A DNA stretch of 36,059 nucleotides from Opitutaceae bacterium (lineage in GTDB: Bacteria; Verrucomicrobiota; Verrucomicrobiia; Opitutales; Opitutaceae): contig JAEUHB010000387.1 in assembly GCA_016794665.1 (NCBI GenBank), positions 1 through 36,059 of the forward strand. The letters run 5' to 3'. The notes beneath the pieces are model-generated. The model saw only the letters and a list, made by a program, of their open reading frames with translations, was not told the origin of the DNA and made no database searches. Of the stretch, positions 16,874-25,100 are shown piece by piece; position 1 is the stretch's first letter; each line of letters opens with the position of its first letter. The translations under genes were made by a program, and so were the position numbers.

Positions 16874-18049
16874 CTAAACCGATAGGGGATGCCCCCTATC
16901 CCGAAGTGGAAAGGCCACCCGGCCGCCCGTCAACCCCGCGACAAAAACCGCATGAATCATCTCCAACGATTTCATCGCGGCATGACCGCTGCAAACCGGC
17001 TCACGAAACCCTGCGATGGCTGCCAGCCAGTCATCGACCACGCGGCGGTTTGCCGCCGTGATCGACAAGTCGCGCCCGTCCGCGGATTCCGTGGTTGCAT
17101 CGGACAACGGCAGCCATTCGCGCACCTGGCCCGAAGACCCAATAGCGGTCTCACGGGCAACAAAGACCCGCGGGCTCGGATCGCTCAGCATTCGAAGGCG
17201 CCCGTGGGTGCCGATAAACTCAAGGCCCCAAGGTCCGGCGCTGGCGGCGCGGCCGGCGCGGCTGGTGTAGTGGACGTTCACCCCGCGCGGAAATGCGAAC
17301 ATCGCTTCGATTTCATCACCCAGCACGAGGCCGATCCCCTCGGTCGCCGGGCGCGCATCCGCACGAACCGCCTCGCGACCCTGGTGCCGAATGCGCGCGG
17401 TGCACCAAAGCGGATCGCCGACCACGAACCTCACGATATCGAACTGGTGCGTGCCTAGCACGAGCATGTCCTCGCCGCCGGCGCGGCGATCCTGCTTCCC
17501 GTGCACTCGGATCTCAAGCAGATCGCCGATCATCCCCTCGTCCACTCGGCGTTTAAGCAGGAGCGTCGCGGGCGCGACACGCCCCTGATGCGCGACCGCG
17601 ATTCTGCGAGCCGAGCGTGCCGCCTGCATGATCACATCGTCGGCTTCCGCCAGAGTATGCATGAACGGCTTCTCGCAGTAGACGTGGGCTCCTGCCGCCA
17701 ACGCCGCGGACACCATCGCGTGGTGCTCAAGCGTCCAGCGCGGCGCCACACTCACGAGTTCGGGCCGCTCATGTTCCATCATCTCACGGTAGTCGGCATA
17801 GGCCCGCACCGCCCGTGCCGCTCTCTGCGCCTTGGCGCGCCCCGCCTCGTCTGGGTCGGCCACGGCGATAACTTGAACGTCTCGTCGATTGCCAAATATC
17901 AAGTCCAGTCCGTGGCCGAAGTTCCCTCGGCCGGTGTGCCCGATGATTGCAGCCTTCTTCACGCGCGCAACCGCGGCGCCGCGCGCCGGGCTCGCGAGCA
18001 GCGCAACGGCAGCTCCGCCAGAGCCGAACAGAAAATCGCGACGGTTCAT
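16874..18049 (-). CDS. Tat-exported Gfo/Idh/MocA family oxidoreductase
   Basis: A 391-residue protein with a twin-arginine leader (NRRDFLFGSGGAA at 2-14). The Rossmann nucleotide site is IIGHTGRGNFGHG (35-47), the EKP motif is at 126-128 and a GTHQFD motif matches the family GxHxxD catalytic segment. It should act on a sugar-like substrate with bound NAD(P), and the leader places it in the periplasm. It is not a close copy of the one at 5917-6960, which has a different nucleotide loop. It is transcribed away from the sulfatase at 18161, with a 111-base divergent spacer. In-frame starts further upstream exist (18061 and beyond), but 18049 puts the Tat motif at the very N-terminus. Its last codons form a perfect hairpin. 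Confidence 0.87.
   Translation of the reverse strand: MNRRDFLFGSGGAAVALLASPARGAAVARVKKAAIIGHTGRGNFGHGLDLIFGNRRDVQVIAVADPDEAGRAKAQRAARAVRAYADYREMMEHERPELVSVAPRWTLEHHAMVSAALAAGAHVYCEKPFMHTLAEADDVIMQAARSARRIAVAHQGRVAPATLLLKRRVDEGMIGDLLEIRVHGKQDRRAGGEDMLVLGTHQFDIVRFVVGDPLWCTARIRHQGREAVRADARPATEGIGLVLGDEIEAMFAFPRGVNVHYTSRAGRAASAGPWGLEFIGTHGRLRMLSDPSPRVFVARETAIGSSGQVREWLPLSDATTESADGRDLSITAANRRVVDDWLAAIAGFREPVCSGHAAMKSLEMIHAVFVAGLTGGRVAFPLRDRGHPLSV
16881..16900 (-). terminator. Perfect hairpin over the last codons of the minus-strand oxidoreductase gene
   Basis: GATAGGGG and CCCCTATC form a perfect 8-base-pair stem with a 4-base loop. The hairpin covers the last coding triplets just before the stop codon at 16874-16876. 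The RNA downstream on the minus strand has short T clusters (GGTTTAGGTGTTTCGG) but no true run, so termination is possible rather than certain. It could instead shield the 3' end of the message. Confidence 0.4.
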
Positions 18050-18160
18050 GGTGTTTGGCATGGCGTTTTTTTCGATGGTCGGCACGTCGATTTTCCGCGT
18101 TGTTCGCAGGCTCATATTTCTCGGTTCGACTCTCCATCCTGCTTCGGAATCCTCCTCTCC

Positions 18161-19615
18161 ATGCACCTGCTTCGCCTCACGCTGATTTCGTTTCTTCTCG
18201 GTGCCGCGTCGTTGGTCGCCGCGGATTCCACCAAACCCAACATCCTCTTTATCCTCGCGGAGGACATCGGGCCTCAGCTCGGCTGTTACGGCGTGCCGCT
18301 CGTCAGCACGCCCAACCTCGACAACCTCGCAGCTCGCGGCGTGCGCTACACGCACGCGTTCACCACCGCTCCCGTCTGCTCCGCCAGCCGCTCAGCCTAC
18401 ATGACCGCCATGTATCAGACGACCATCGGCGCGCACCAGCACCGCACGTGGCAGTGGAACAAGCAGCCGCTCCCAGCCGGCGTGCGCATGATCACAGACT
18501 ATTTCCGCGACGCCGGCTACTACACCGCCAACCTCAGCGCGGGCGCCGGAAAGGCTGCGAAAAAAGCCGGTGGCGGCCTCACCGGTTCGTCCGGCGCGGG
18601 CAAGACCGATTTCAATTTCCTCACCCCCGCTCCGCCCTTTGACGGCACCGACTGGGCCGGCCGCAAGCCCGGCCAGCCCTTCTTTGCCCAAATCACGATC
18701 ACAGAGAGCCACAAAGGCCCCGGCTGGGTCTTCGCCCGCTCGAAGGACGCGCCCATCCCGCATGTCGATGCCGCCAAGGTGAAACTCCCGCCCTACTACC
18801 CCGACCACCCGGTCGCCCGCGAGGAATACGCCAACTATCTCGACGCGATTGCGCTCATGGATTCCTACGTGGGCGAGCTGCTCGCGCGTCTCGAGCGAGA
18901 CGGCCTCGCCAACAACACCATCGTCGTCTTCGTCGGCGACAACGGCCAGTGCCTGTTCCGCTCCAAACAATTTCTCTATGATGGAGGAATCCACATCCCG
19001 CTCCTTATTGCGTGGCCCGATCGCCGCCGCGCGGGGACGGTCGACGGTCAGATGGTCTCGAGCATCGACGTGTCGGCCGCAATGCTGGGCTTCGCCGGCG
19101 TGAAACCCAATTCGGTCATGCAAGGCCGCGACTTCCTCGCCGCCGGCACCTCGCCGCGCACCCACATCTTTGCGGCCCGCGATCGAATGGACTCGTCAAC
19201 CGACCGCATGCGGGCCGTCCGCACGCCGCAGTGGAAATACATCCGCAACTACTTCCCCGGCATCCCCTACATGCAGCACAATGCCTACAAAGAGAACCAA
19301 TATCCGACTTGGAACCTCGTAAAGCAGCTCGCCCGGGAGGGAAAACTCACCCGCGAGGCCGCGCTTTTTGCCGCCGACCACAAGCCCGTCGAGGAGCTCT
19401 TTGATCTTTCCGCCGATCCCCATGAGGTGAAAAACCTCGCGCTCGATCCCGCCCACTCCGCCAAGCTCCGCGATCTCCGCGCGCTGGTCGACCGTTGGGT
19501 CGTCGAATCGGGCGACAAAGGCGGAGCAATCGAGGACCCGCTCGACATCTACCGCGGCTATAACAGCCGCCTGCCCGAGGAGCCCGCCACCCCCAAGGCC
19601 GGGAAGAAAAAATGA
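18161..19615 (+). CDS. Sulfatase with CSASR maturation site and Glu-Asp metal pair
   Basis: A 484-residue exported sulfatase, fourth in the window and most divergent. Signal peptide about 1-21 (LISFLLGAASLVAA). The first metal pair is AEDIG (E34, D35) rather than the usual Asp-Asp. The maturation motif is CSASR at 73-77, the Ala variant of CxPxR, followed by YMTAMYQTTIGAHQHR, a pattern seen in heparan N-sulfatase-like members. GDNGQ (D260, N261) supplies the other metal ligands. The frame is open back to 17501 across the opposite gene, but ATG 18161 gives the signal peptide and the conserved N-terminus. The leader AATCCTCCTCTCC is pyrimidine-rich. It is transcribed divergently from the oxidoreductase at 16874-18049, and its stop overlaps the next gene as ATGA. 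Confidence 0.92.
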   Translation: MHLLRLTLISFLLGAASLVAADSTKPNILFILAEDIGPQLGCYGVPLVSTPNLDNLAARGVRYTHAFTTAPVCSASRSAYMTAMYQTTIGAHQHRTWQWNKQPLPAGVRMITDYFRDAGYYTANLSAGAGKAAKKAGGGLTGSSGAGKTDFNFLTPAPPFDGTDWAGRKPGQPFFAQITITESHKGPGWVFARSKDAPIPHVDAAKVKLPPYYPDHPVAREEYANYLDAIALMDSYVGELLARLERDGLANNTIVVFVGDNGQCLFRSKQFLYDGGIHIPLLIAWPDRRRAGTVDGQMVSSIDVSAAMLGFAGVKPNSVMQGRDFLAAGTSPRTHIFAARDRMDSSTDRMRAVRTPQWKYIRNYFPGIPYMQHNAYKENQYPTWNLVKQLAREGKLTREAALFAADHKPVEELFDLSADPHEVKNLALDPAHSAKLRDLRALVDRWVVESGDKGGAIEDPLDIYRGYNSRLPEEPATPKAGKKK

Positions 19616-20715
19616 AACGCCGCGCGTTTCTCGCGGCTTCCGCCGCCGCGACCTTGGCAAACACCTGGTCGGTTCGCGGCGCGTCCGCTGACACAGCCTC
19701 GGTCAAACCGCTTAACCGGACCGACACCAAAATTGGCGCCTACTACCTCAACGCGCACATGTATACCTATGTGCCGCGCCACATCCGCGCGGACATGGAG
19801 TGGATGGCCGACATCGGCACCCAGTATGTCTGCGTCGGCGTGCTCGAGCAGGATCTCTTCGCCGCCTACGAGAACCACGCTCTCATCGCGCAGGAAGCCG
19901 CGCGCGTCGGCATGAAGGTCATCGCCGTGCCATCCCGCTGGGGCGGCCTCACGGCCGGCGCCCCGAAGGTCCCGAGCCTTTTCACGATGCTCAACCCCGA
20001 GACCAAGATCGTGAACAAGCAGGGAAAAACCGCCATCATGCCCAAGGTCTCAGGCGGCATCAGCAGCGTCCATCACCCCGACACGTTCAAGTTCTTCACC
20101 GAGACGCTCGCCGACCTCTACAAGCAGCATCCGCACCTCGCAGGCTTCATCATCGATGAGCCCAAGTGTTTCATCGTCGACAAGTCGAAACACGCCGTGG
20201 CTGCCCTTGGCCCTGACGCACCGCTCGTCGCCCACTACGCCGCCGCCCGCGATTTTTGGTCCCGCGTCTGCGCCTTCGCTAAACAGCGCTGGCCCGACAA
20301 GCTCACTTTTCTGTTCCAGCAGGCGCACAATCCCCCCGACGAACTCGCCGCCGGAGCCGGCGTGCGGCACCTCGACTACTACGGTGCTGACGGCCGCCCG
20401 TGGGACGCTGCCGATGACTCCAAGCTCGAGGCTGGCGAGGGCCAGGAAAGCGGCAAGGGCAAGATACTCCTCAGCGGGAAAGGCGAGTCCTTCATCAAGG
20501 CCGCGCGCGCCGTGCCCGGCCGGAAGAGTTTTTTCCTGATGGAGAATCACAACCTCCAGGCCGCCGCGATCCCGGCCATGGACCGCCACTATCCCGCCGT
20601 CCTCGCGCTCAAGCCCGATTTCGCCGCCTACTACTATTACCCGCGCAACGTCGCGGACCCCGACCGCGCCATGGCAGTAATTGCGAAACACGTGAAGAAA
20701 TTCACACAGGGCTAG
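19612..20715 (+). CDS. Tat-exported protein of unknown family, probable TIM-barrel glycosidase-like fold
   Basis: A 367-residue protein with a twin-arginine-type leader (KRRAFLAASAAATLA at 2-16). I do not recognise a named family. Several strand-like segments look like a (beta/alpha)8 barrel: IGAYYLNAH near 41, YVCVGV near 72, MKVIAVP near 101, LAGFIIDEP near 176-184, LTFLFQQAHN near 231, HLDYYGAD near 253 and SFFLMENHN near 306. Glu183 in IIDEP and Glu311 in LMENHN stand at the strand ends where clan GH-A enzymes carry their acid/base and nucleophile, so a glycoside hydrolase role is plausible. It is the only candidate glycosidase in the cluster. The start overlaps the sulfatase stop (ATGA), so the two are probably translated together and act on the same substrate. 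Confidence 0.75.
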   Translation: MKRRAFLAASAAATLANTWSVRGASADTASVKPLNRTDTKIGAYYLNAHMYTYVPRHIRADMEWMADIGTQYVCVGVLEQDLFAAYENHALIAQEAARVGMKVIAVPSRWGGLTAGAPKVPSLFTMLNPETKIVNKQGKTAIMPKVSGGISSVHHPDTFKFFTETLADLYKQHPHLAGFIIDEPKCFIVDKSKHAVAALGPDAPLVAHYAAARDFWSRVCAFAKQRWPDKLTFLFQQAHNPPDELAAGAGVRHLDYYGADGRPWDAADDSKLEAGEGQESGKGKILLSGKGESFIKAARAVPGRKSFFLMENHNLQAAAIPAMDRHYPAVLALKPDFAAYYYYPRNVADPDRAMAVIAKHVKKFTQG

Positions 20716-20718
20716 GAG

Positions 20719-20740
20719 GCGGGCCACCGGCAAGGCCCGC
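20719..20740 (+). terminator. GC-rich hairpin after the TIM-barrel gene
   Basis: GCGGGCC and GGCCCGC form a perfect 7-base-pair stem with an 8-base loop, starting four bases past the stop codon of the gene ending at 20715. No T run follows (AAGCGATTG), so it may stabilise or partly terminate the transcript rather than act as a full intrinsic terminator. Confidence 0.45.
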
Positions 20741-20832
20741 AAGCGATTGAACCTCTAAAAGCACATCCAATACGCGGAATTCTCCTCAAGCGAACGGCTG
20801 GGCGCGTCGATACGACACCATCCCTTCCTGCG

Positions 20833-21009
20833 ATGGCCGCGCTCCTCTATACCTTCCTCGGAATGCTCGCCGCCGGCTCCGTGGTTACGCTTTACGCGGC
20901 GCTGACCGCGAAGGAGGGCTACGAGGACGAAACCGGCTTCCACACCGTGTTGCCCGAATCCGAGGCCAACAGCCAGGCGATCGCGCGGGCCGCCACCGTC
21001 CGCCGCTAG
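20833..21009 (+). CDS. Small single-span membrane protein with EGYEDETGFH motif
   Basis: A 58-residue protein: a hydrophobic helix (about residues 3-24, LLYTFLGMLAAGSVVTLYAAL) followed by KEGYEDETGFH (about 27-37) and a short polar C-terminus. It matches the 68-residue minus-strand protein at 16464-16670 in length, helix position and motif, which supports both as real genes. The family is not known to me. It lies 117 bases after the TIM-barrel gene, with the GC-rich hairpin between them. Its TAG stop is part of a CTAG tetranucleotide whose other strand supplies the TAG stop of the convergent RNase HII gene. No Shine-Dalgarno sequence is evident before its ATG. Function unknown. Confidence 0.72.
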   Translation: MAALLYTFLGMLAAGSVVTLYAALTAKEGYEDETGFHTVLPESEANSQAIARAATVRR

Positions 21010-21785
21010 CCGCCTGCCGTAGGCTCCACGCCGAGGAAATCCATCTGCGCCGGGTCCACGCGCACGGCCAGCAGCTTCCGCAGGAATGCATCGCGGTGCT
21101 CCGCGCACTTGCCGAGCCGCAGCACGGCGTCGCGATGCTCTTCCGTCCCGTAGCCTTTGTGCTGCGCAAAGCCGTAGCCGGGAAACTTGTCCTCGAGCCC
21201 GGCCATCATCCGGTCGCGCGCCACCTTCGCGATGATCGAGGCCATGGCGATGCAGAGCGAGCGCGCATCGCCCTTCACGAACGCCGTGTGCGGATACGGA
21301 AAGCTCCGCAGCGGCAGACCGTCGATGATCACGCGCGCCGAGACCGACGGCGCGAACGCCGCTCGCTCCTCGAAGCTGGAAAAAAGATCCGGCTCCGTGC
21401 CCTCCGCGGCAAACGCCTCCGGCGGCCAAATCCCGCCCAACGCGCGCCGCATCGAGAGCTTCGTCGCGCCGAGGATGTTCAATTCCGCGATCTCCGCCAC
21501 GCTCGCGATGCCGTGATGCGCATGGATCTTGCCCTCCGCCGCAAGTTCCTCGAACTCCGACCACAGCTCCTCGCGCTGCGCCGCGCTGAGCAACTTTGAG
21601 TCGTTGACGCGCCCGGATTTCGTGACCGCCCAGCGGCTTTCCAGAAACTCGCGCGACACGACGACCGCCGCCGCCACGACCGGCCCCGCAAACGCGCCGC
21701 GCCCCACCTCATCGACCCCGACGAGGTTTGCCACCCCCTCGATCTGTTTAAGATCGAAGCCGCGGAGTTGCCGGCGCTTTGCCAT
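21006..21785 (-). CDS. rnhB: Ribonuclease HII
   Basis: A 259-residue enzyme that cuts the RNA strand of RNA-DNA hybrids and removes ribonucleotides misincorporated in DNA. The signature GVDEVGRGAFAGPV gives D25 and E26, NDSKLL follows at 61-66, and D155 (IIDG) and D173 (KGDARS) complete the four-carboxylate metal site with the same 18-residue spacing as E. coli RNase HII. ASIIAKVARD and GYGFAQHKGYGTEEH are also conserved. Compared with the E. coli sequence as I recall it, there is an insert of about 26 residues between the MRRA helix and IIDG (about 118-150). ATG 21785 gives a normal start; the frame extends further without similarity. It converges with the small protein gene and shares the CTAG stop. 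Confidence 0.95.
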   Translation of the reverse strand: MAKRRQLRGFDLKQIEGVANLVGVDEVGRGAFAGPVVAAAVVVSREFLESRWAVTKSGRVNDSKLLSAAQREELWSEFEELAAEGKIHAHHGIASVAEIAELNILGATKLSMRRALGGIWPPEAFAAEGTEPDLFSSFEERAAFAPSVSARVIIDGLPLRSFPYPHTAFVKGDARSLCIAMASIIAKVARDRMMAGLEDKFPGYGFAQHKGYGTEEHRDAVLRLGKCAEHRDAFLRKLLAVRVDPAQMDFLGVEPTAGG

Positions 21786-22169
21786 GATCGGCCACGGTAG
21801 CGGCCCACCGAAACCAAGTGCAAGCGCACGTGCGACGGAGGGGTGTCGGAATTTCCTCCGGGCGAACCTACGGGCTTTGAGCCGGCCGATGACGCGCCCG
21901 CGATTCGAGGATGGCGGCATTGCGCCCACCTCGGGGTCCAAAGGCCCGTTGTGACCTCATGCACCGGGCGAGCAGAGCTTCCGTGACAATCACTTCATTC
22001 CGTGGCCCGTCGTCGCGACCGCGCGCGAAATCGCCGAGCGGGAGACAAAGGATTCCGATCTCCCAGAACTCCCTGCACGACCACGACGGAATAGCAGCCG
22101 CGGCCAGAGGCACCCACCAACTCGCACCCAGCGATACTGTTCTCATCCGGCCCACTCAATCTTCGCCAC
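21786..22169. other. 384-base gap without a supported gene
   Basis: This stretch lies between the start of rnhB and the end of the minus-strand TonB receptor gene. Short frames cross it on both strands, but none has a recognisable domain, signal peptide or neighbour support. A perfect 10-base palindrome, CGCACGTGCG, sits at 21825-21834, about 40 bases upstream of the rnhB start, where an operator or promoter element could lie. I see no terminator with a T run after the receptor gene. Confidence 0.5.
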
Positions 22170-25100
22170 TCAGAAGCTGGTGCTGGCCGAAAATCGGAAC
22201 GACAGGGGCTCGAAGTAGCGTATCGCCCGGTTCGGCACAGTGATTCGCGTCGCTAGCGGGCTGGTGGAGGGGACAAGGCTGCCGGTCGCATTATCCACGA
22301 AGAGCGTCGTCGTGTTCGTGCTCATCAGCTTCTGCTGATCGAGCAGGTTGTTCACGTTGAGGCGGAGATTCCACTTCCGGCCTAGGATGAGGCCGCGGTA
22401 GGCAATCGCCGCGTTGAGTTTGTATTCGAGCGGGATTTGCGGGCGGTAGCGGCGGTTTTCGTCGTTTGAGCGGTCGCGCAGGCCGTTGTCGATGACCTGC
22501 TCGCCTTGGCGCGGCCCGTTGAAGGTCACACCGAGACTCGCCTCGAAGCCGCGCAGCCGGCCTTCCGTGAACTTGTAGTTGTTCCAGATCGCCCAGGCGT
22601 TGCGCGGCACGTCGCTGGTGCGCCGGCCGATCGCGCCCGTCGTGGCGGCGCTGGTTTTCGATTCGTCGAGATTCAAGGCAAGGGCCTCAGCAGTGGAGAG
22701 CCGCATGAAGCGCCACCACGAGTCGTATTCGGTGCTGCGCGGCTGATCGACGATCTTGAAGCCCCCGGTGACCGCCTGCACGAGATGGGTGTAGGTGATG
22801 ACGGTGCTGAGATTGTCCGTGAAGTTGAGATAGAGCTGAGCCTCGGCGCCTTTCGAGCGGTCGTCGTAGGCGACGTCGGAGTTGCGGTTGATGTAGGCGT
22901 TGTTCGCCTGCAACCCCGCGGGGCCGGTGCCCACCGCACTGGTTTGCAGCGCGGTGTTGGTCGAGGGATCGGCGGCGGCGGCATCCATGGCGCGCCGCAG
23001 CGGGTCGTTCGCGGCCGTGCCGAGCGACGCGTAATCCACCAGGATAAACCCGCCTTGCTGCGGCGCGCCCGCGACGCGCGGGTGGCCCAGGTCGGCCGCC
23101 GCCACGTAGGTCGCGGGCAGGAGGTATGTCACGGGTCGGTTGGTCTGAAAGGTCGTGAACGGCGAATTGGCAACCGAGTAGGCGTTGGGCCCGGCTCCGC
23201 TGACCGTGACGTTGGCGGGCGAGGTAAAGCCCGCCCGGAGTGTGGGCTGGTTGTTGCTGCGCGGCTGCGGGGCGAAGGCAAAATTGTAGATCGCATTTTC
23301 GCGATCGATCTCGAAGTAGGATACCGTCGCGGAAATCCGGGCACGCCCGCGCTGGTCTTTCCACAAATCAAACTTCGCGCCTGCCTCGCGGCTTTTCGTT
23401 TTCTCCGGATTGAAGGGATTGGCGGCGCCATCCCGCTGGCCGGTGTTCGGGAAGATGCCGCCGGCGCTGACGACGTAGAGGTTGATGTCCTTGTTTAGAC
23501 TGAAGCTGATGCCGCCCGTCAGCGTGTAATCGCGCTGTGGCACGGCGCCAAAACGGTAGCCGTTTACGATCGGGGCCTGGCCCGCGGCGTTGACGAGGCT
23601 GGCGGCATCGGGCGTGGCGGGCAGGCGCCAGTTGGCCAGGTTGGCGTCGGGTTGCGACGTGTCGGCCTTCGCGAACGAAGTGAAATATTGCCGCACGAGA
23701 TATCGCTCATCGCGCCAGCCGCCGATGATCTTCAGGCGATCTTTCCACCAGTTGCCTTGGTAGACGGCGTAGTGGCCCGTGTCCCATTCGGTGAAGACCG
23801 TGTCGCGAAACGGCCGCGCCACCTCGCCGCCGTGGCGGATGTGGCTGGGCGCCGTGAAGGGGAGGAACCCCTGGCCGGGACTGCCGGGCGTGTTGCTCGA
23901 GGCCTGCGAGGTGGAGAGCTGGCTCTGCCTCACCGTCTGGTCGGAACGGCCGACGAGGAGGTTTTGCTCCTGGCCAAACAGGGTGAACTCATACGCCAGA
24001 TCAACGCGCGCCTGGCGGATGTATTTGTGGGTCTCGCCGTAACCCCAGTTGTAGCCGACGGTCTTCCACTGTGTGAGGCCGGGACTCACGGGATCGGACC
24101 CGACGTTGGTCCAGGCGCCCGGCGCAGTCGGAGCGATGGCCGCGCTCGCCGTCGTAGCGCGGGTGACGCCCCCGTTGATTGAGCGGTTCTTGCTGAAGCG
24201 ATCCGAGTAGTTCGCGCCCAGCACGAGCGTAAGGCCGGGCAGCAGCTTCTGCGTGACCTCGACGGTGCCGCTGAAGTGATCGTCCTTGGCAAAGGTGTCT
24301 CCGCCGCCCCAGCGAAAGTGACGGTCACGGCCAAAGATGTCCTTGGCCACGGCGCGAGTCTCGCCCCATTCGTTGAGGTTCTCGGCGATGAGTTGGCCGG
24401 TGATCCGGTTGCGCAAATTTCCGGCGCTCGTGTCGTTGAGGTCCAGGAAGCCCGTGCCCTTGGTCTCGAAGCGCCCATATTCCACATCCACGAAGATGTT
24501 GGTGTCGCGGAACGGGCGGAACTCCACGGCGGGTGTCACAAGCAAGCGCTTGCGGTCGTCAAAGTCGCTCCGGCTGCTTTGGTTCTGGTAAACGACGCCG
24601 AGGCCGTAATTCAGCGAGCGCGTGTCGGACTTGCCCTTCCAGATCGGTCCCGTGCGGTAGAGTTCCGCGCGGTGAAAATCGTTGCTGCCAAACCCAAGGC
24701 GCAGGTCGGTCTTGGGCGTGGCGCGCGGATACTTCGGCGTGATCGCGACGATGCCGCCGAGCGAGGCGACGCCGTAGAGCAGCGACTGCGGCCCGCGCGC
24801 AACCTCGAGGCGGTCGACGTTGACGACATCGGTGACGGCATCCTGGCGAAACCCGTTGCGGAGGAAGGAACGGGTGTTGAGCCCGCGAATCGTGATCGAC
24901 ACGCTGTCGCGCGAGACGGAGCCCGCGGCCCCCGAGCCGGAGGGACTGAAGAGAAACACGTTCGCGGTCGCGACCGTGTCCTGCACAATGCCGGCGGAGT
25001 ATTGGAGCGCCTCCTTGATGTCCATCGCGCCGATGTCGTCGATGAACTCACGCGTGATCACCTCGATCGGCAGCGGGATGTCCTTGATCGCGACGTTGAG

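Noticed and set aside
17501..18160. Upstream extension of the fourth sulfatase frame
   Set aside because: It lies opposite the Gfo/Idh/MocA gene and would bury the signal peptide; ATG 18161 is the natural start.
21825..21834. Perfect palindrome CGCACGTGCG upstream of rnhB
   Set aside because: A single 10-base palindrome in GC-rich DNA is too likely by chance, and no second copy was seen nearby.
21868..22155. Minus-strand frame of about 95 codons in the 384-base gap
   Set aside because: No domain or signal peptide was recognised and no related copy was seen; it could be a decayed remnant, but I cannot support it as a gene.
22506..23498. Plus-strand frame of about 330 codons opposite the large TonB receptor
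   Set aside because: No motif, biased composition, and it covers a clear receptor barrel on the other strand.
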